From Rhodospirillaceae bacterium (lineage in GTDB: Bacteria > Pseudomonadota > Alphaproteobacteria > Rhodospirillales > 2-02-FULL-58-16), in assembly GCA_030623425.1 (NCBI GenBank), contig JAUXMA010000090.1, positions 1 through 6,641 on the forward strand: a stretch of DNA of 6,641 bases. The letters are read 5' to 3'. Under the pieces are notes generated by a model that was given only the letters and a program-made list of their open reading frames with translations, did no database searches and was not told the origin of the DNA. Positions 6,365-6,641 of this stretch are shown in pieces (position 1 is the stretch's first letter; the number at the start of each line of letters is the position of its first letter). A program made the position numbers and the translations under genes.

Positions 6365-6592
6365 GAGTCGTGTCTTGTATCCATTTGTATTATAATGATA
6401 TTTATGGTTTATGATTTTGAGGTTATGTGGGATATATACAACATCCCGCGGTGGCGTTGCCGGCCGTTGCCGGTGGATTTTCATTTACCGGTATTACACG
6501 AGGCATCGCTAAATTCACCAACCAAGTGCAACACCGGTATGGTCCGGAGTTGCGATGGGAAAGACACAAGACCAGTTCGGCATTGAAAGCAT
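6365..6592. other. non-coding, partly AT-rich stretch between ATPase gene and tRNA-Pro
   Basis: No convincing gene is seen. The half from about 6375 to 6440 is strikingly AT-rich for this window and contains ATTATAAT (6389-6396), which reads as a -10 box on both strands but has no good -35 partner. Further right are a 9-bp direct repeat CGTTGCCGG (6455-6463 and 6465-6473) and an 8-bp repeat ACCGGTAT (6487-6494 and 6533-6540). The stretch lies downstream of the tRNA 3' end, but no hairpin with T-run is visible as a tRNA terminator. Confidence 0.6.
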
Positions 6593-6641
6593 TGGTCGGG
6601 GAGACTGGATTCGAACCAGCGACCTCCTGCTCCCAAAGCAG
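6593..6641 (-). tRNA. tRNA-Pro (anticodon UGG), 3' part only
   Basis: Read on the minus strand, the window edge falls in the anticodon stem. The visible parts are the seven-base loop TTTGGGA, giving anticodon TGG, the 3' stem strand GCAGG, a variable loop AGGTC, a T arm GCTGG-TTCGAAT-CCAGT, the acceptor strand CTCCCCG, discriminator A and an encoded CCA (6595-6593). The UGG anticodon reads proline CCN codons. The 5' acceptor strand and D arm lie beyond the window. The T-loop sequence and spacing are canonical, so the gene looks functional. Confidence 0.93.

Noticed and set aside
5395..6414. 339-codon open frame on the plus strand
   Set aside because: It is antisense to the ATPase gene, whose frame carries recognisable Walker and sensor motifs. 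The translated product is low-complexity and resembles no family I know; GC-rich DNA makes such frames.
6455..6540. Short direct repeats CGTTGCCGG and ACCGGTAT, considered as CRISPR or iterons
   Set aside because: Only two copies of each, at 8-9 bases, with no regular spacing or spacers. Recorded under the intergenic stretch only.
6540..6556. Weak resemblance to the tRNA-Pro 3' end, as a possible attachment-site repeat
   Set aside because: Only a short gapped match (TGGTC followed by a G-rich stretch); too short to distinguish from chance, and no integrase is present.
6341..6586. About 81-codon frame from ATG 6341 on the plus strand
   Set aside because: The start lies in the candidate operator, there is no ribosome binding site, and the product is an unstructured mix with no recognisable motif. 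It is probably non-coding.

Overview
The window is GC-rich and looks like the chromosome of an alphaproteobacterium, probably Rhodospirillales-like. The basis is gene content and order: tatA(end)-tatB-tatC-serS-surE-pcm-LysM/LytM factor on the plus strand, facing a DUF815-type ATPase on the minus strand. Protein style points the same way (SerS beginning [14 protein letters not shown], a LytM factor with an NDGIN motif). The taxon is an inference from the sequence; no database was searched.

Positions 1-1359 hold the end of a twin-arginine translocase operon: a 26-residue tail that is probably TatA, then complete tatB and tatC. A short gap with a possible sigma70-type promoter leads to serS (seryl-tRNA synthetase). 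surE overlaps the end of serS by 11 bases and pcm overlaps the end of surE by 4, each behind a strong Shine-Dalgarno sequence, so serS-surE-pcm is probably one translationally coupled unit. After 35 bases comes a lipoprotein with two LysM domains and a catalytically degenerate LytM (M23) domain. The order surE-pcm-nlpD is also found in Escherichia coli, so this gene is best read as an NlpD/DipM-type amidase activator. The shared themes are folded-protein export, serine charging, nucleotide and protein repair, and septal peptidoglycan splitting. Known E. coli amidases AmiA and AmiC are Tat substrates, which gives one possible functional link between the tat and nlpD-like genes.

Positions 5133-5247 separate two convergent genes and are filled almost exactly by a perfect 26-bp inverted repeat around a 62-base centre that itself holds mutually exclusive small hairpins. 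It looks like a small palindromic mobile or RAYT-type element, or a bidirectional 3'-end structure.

Positions 5248-6327 (minus) encode a DUF815-type P-loop ATPase that carries an N-terminal helix-turn-helix-like domain in the same polypeptide. Just upstream lies a candidate promoter with a perfect 7-bp palindrome across its -10/spacer, possibly an operator. The AT-rich stretch 6365-6592 has no convincing gene. The window ends inside a minus-strand tRNA-Pro(UGG) gene with an encoded CCA.

The bulk of the window is conserved housekeeping. The items worth a second look are the inverted-repeat element, the domain fusion with its own putative operator, and the degenerate LytM active site.
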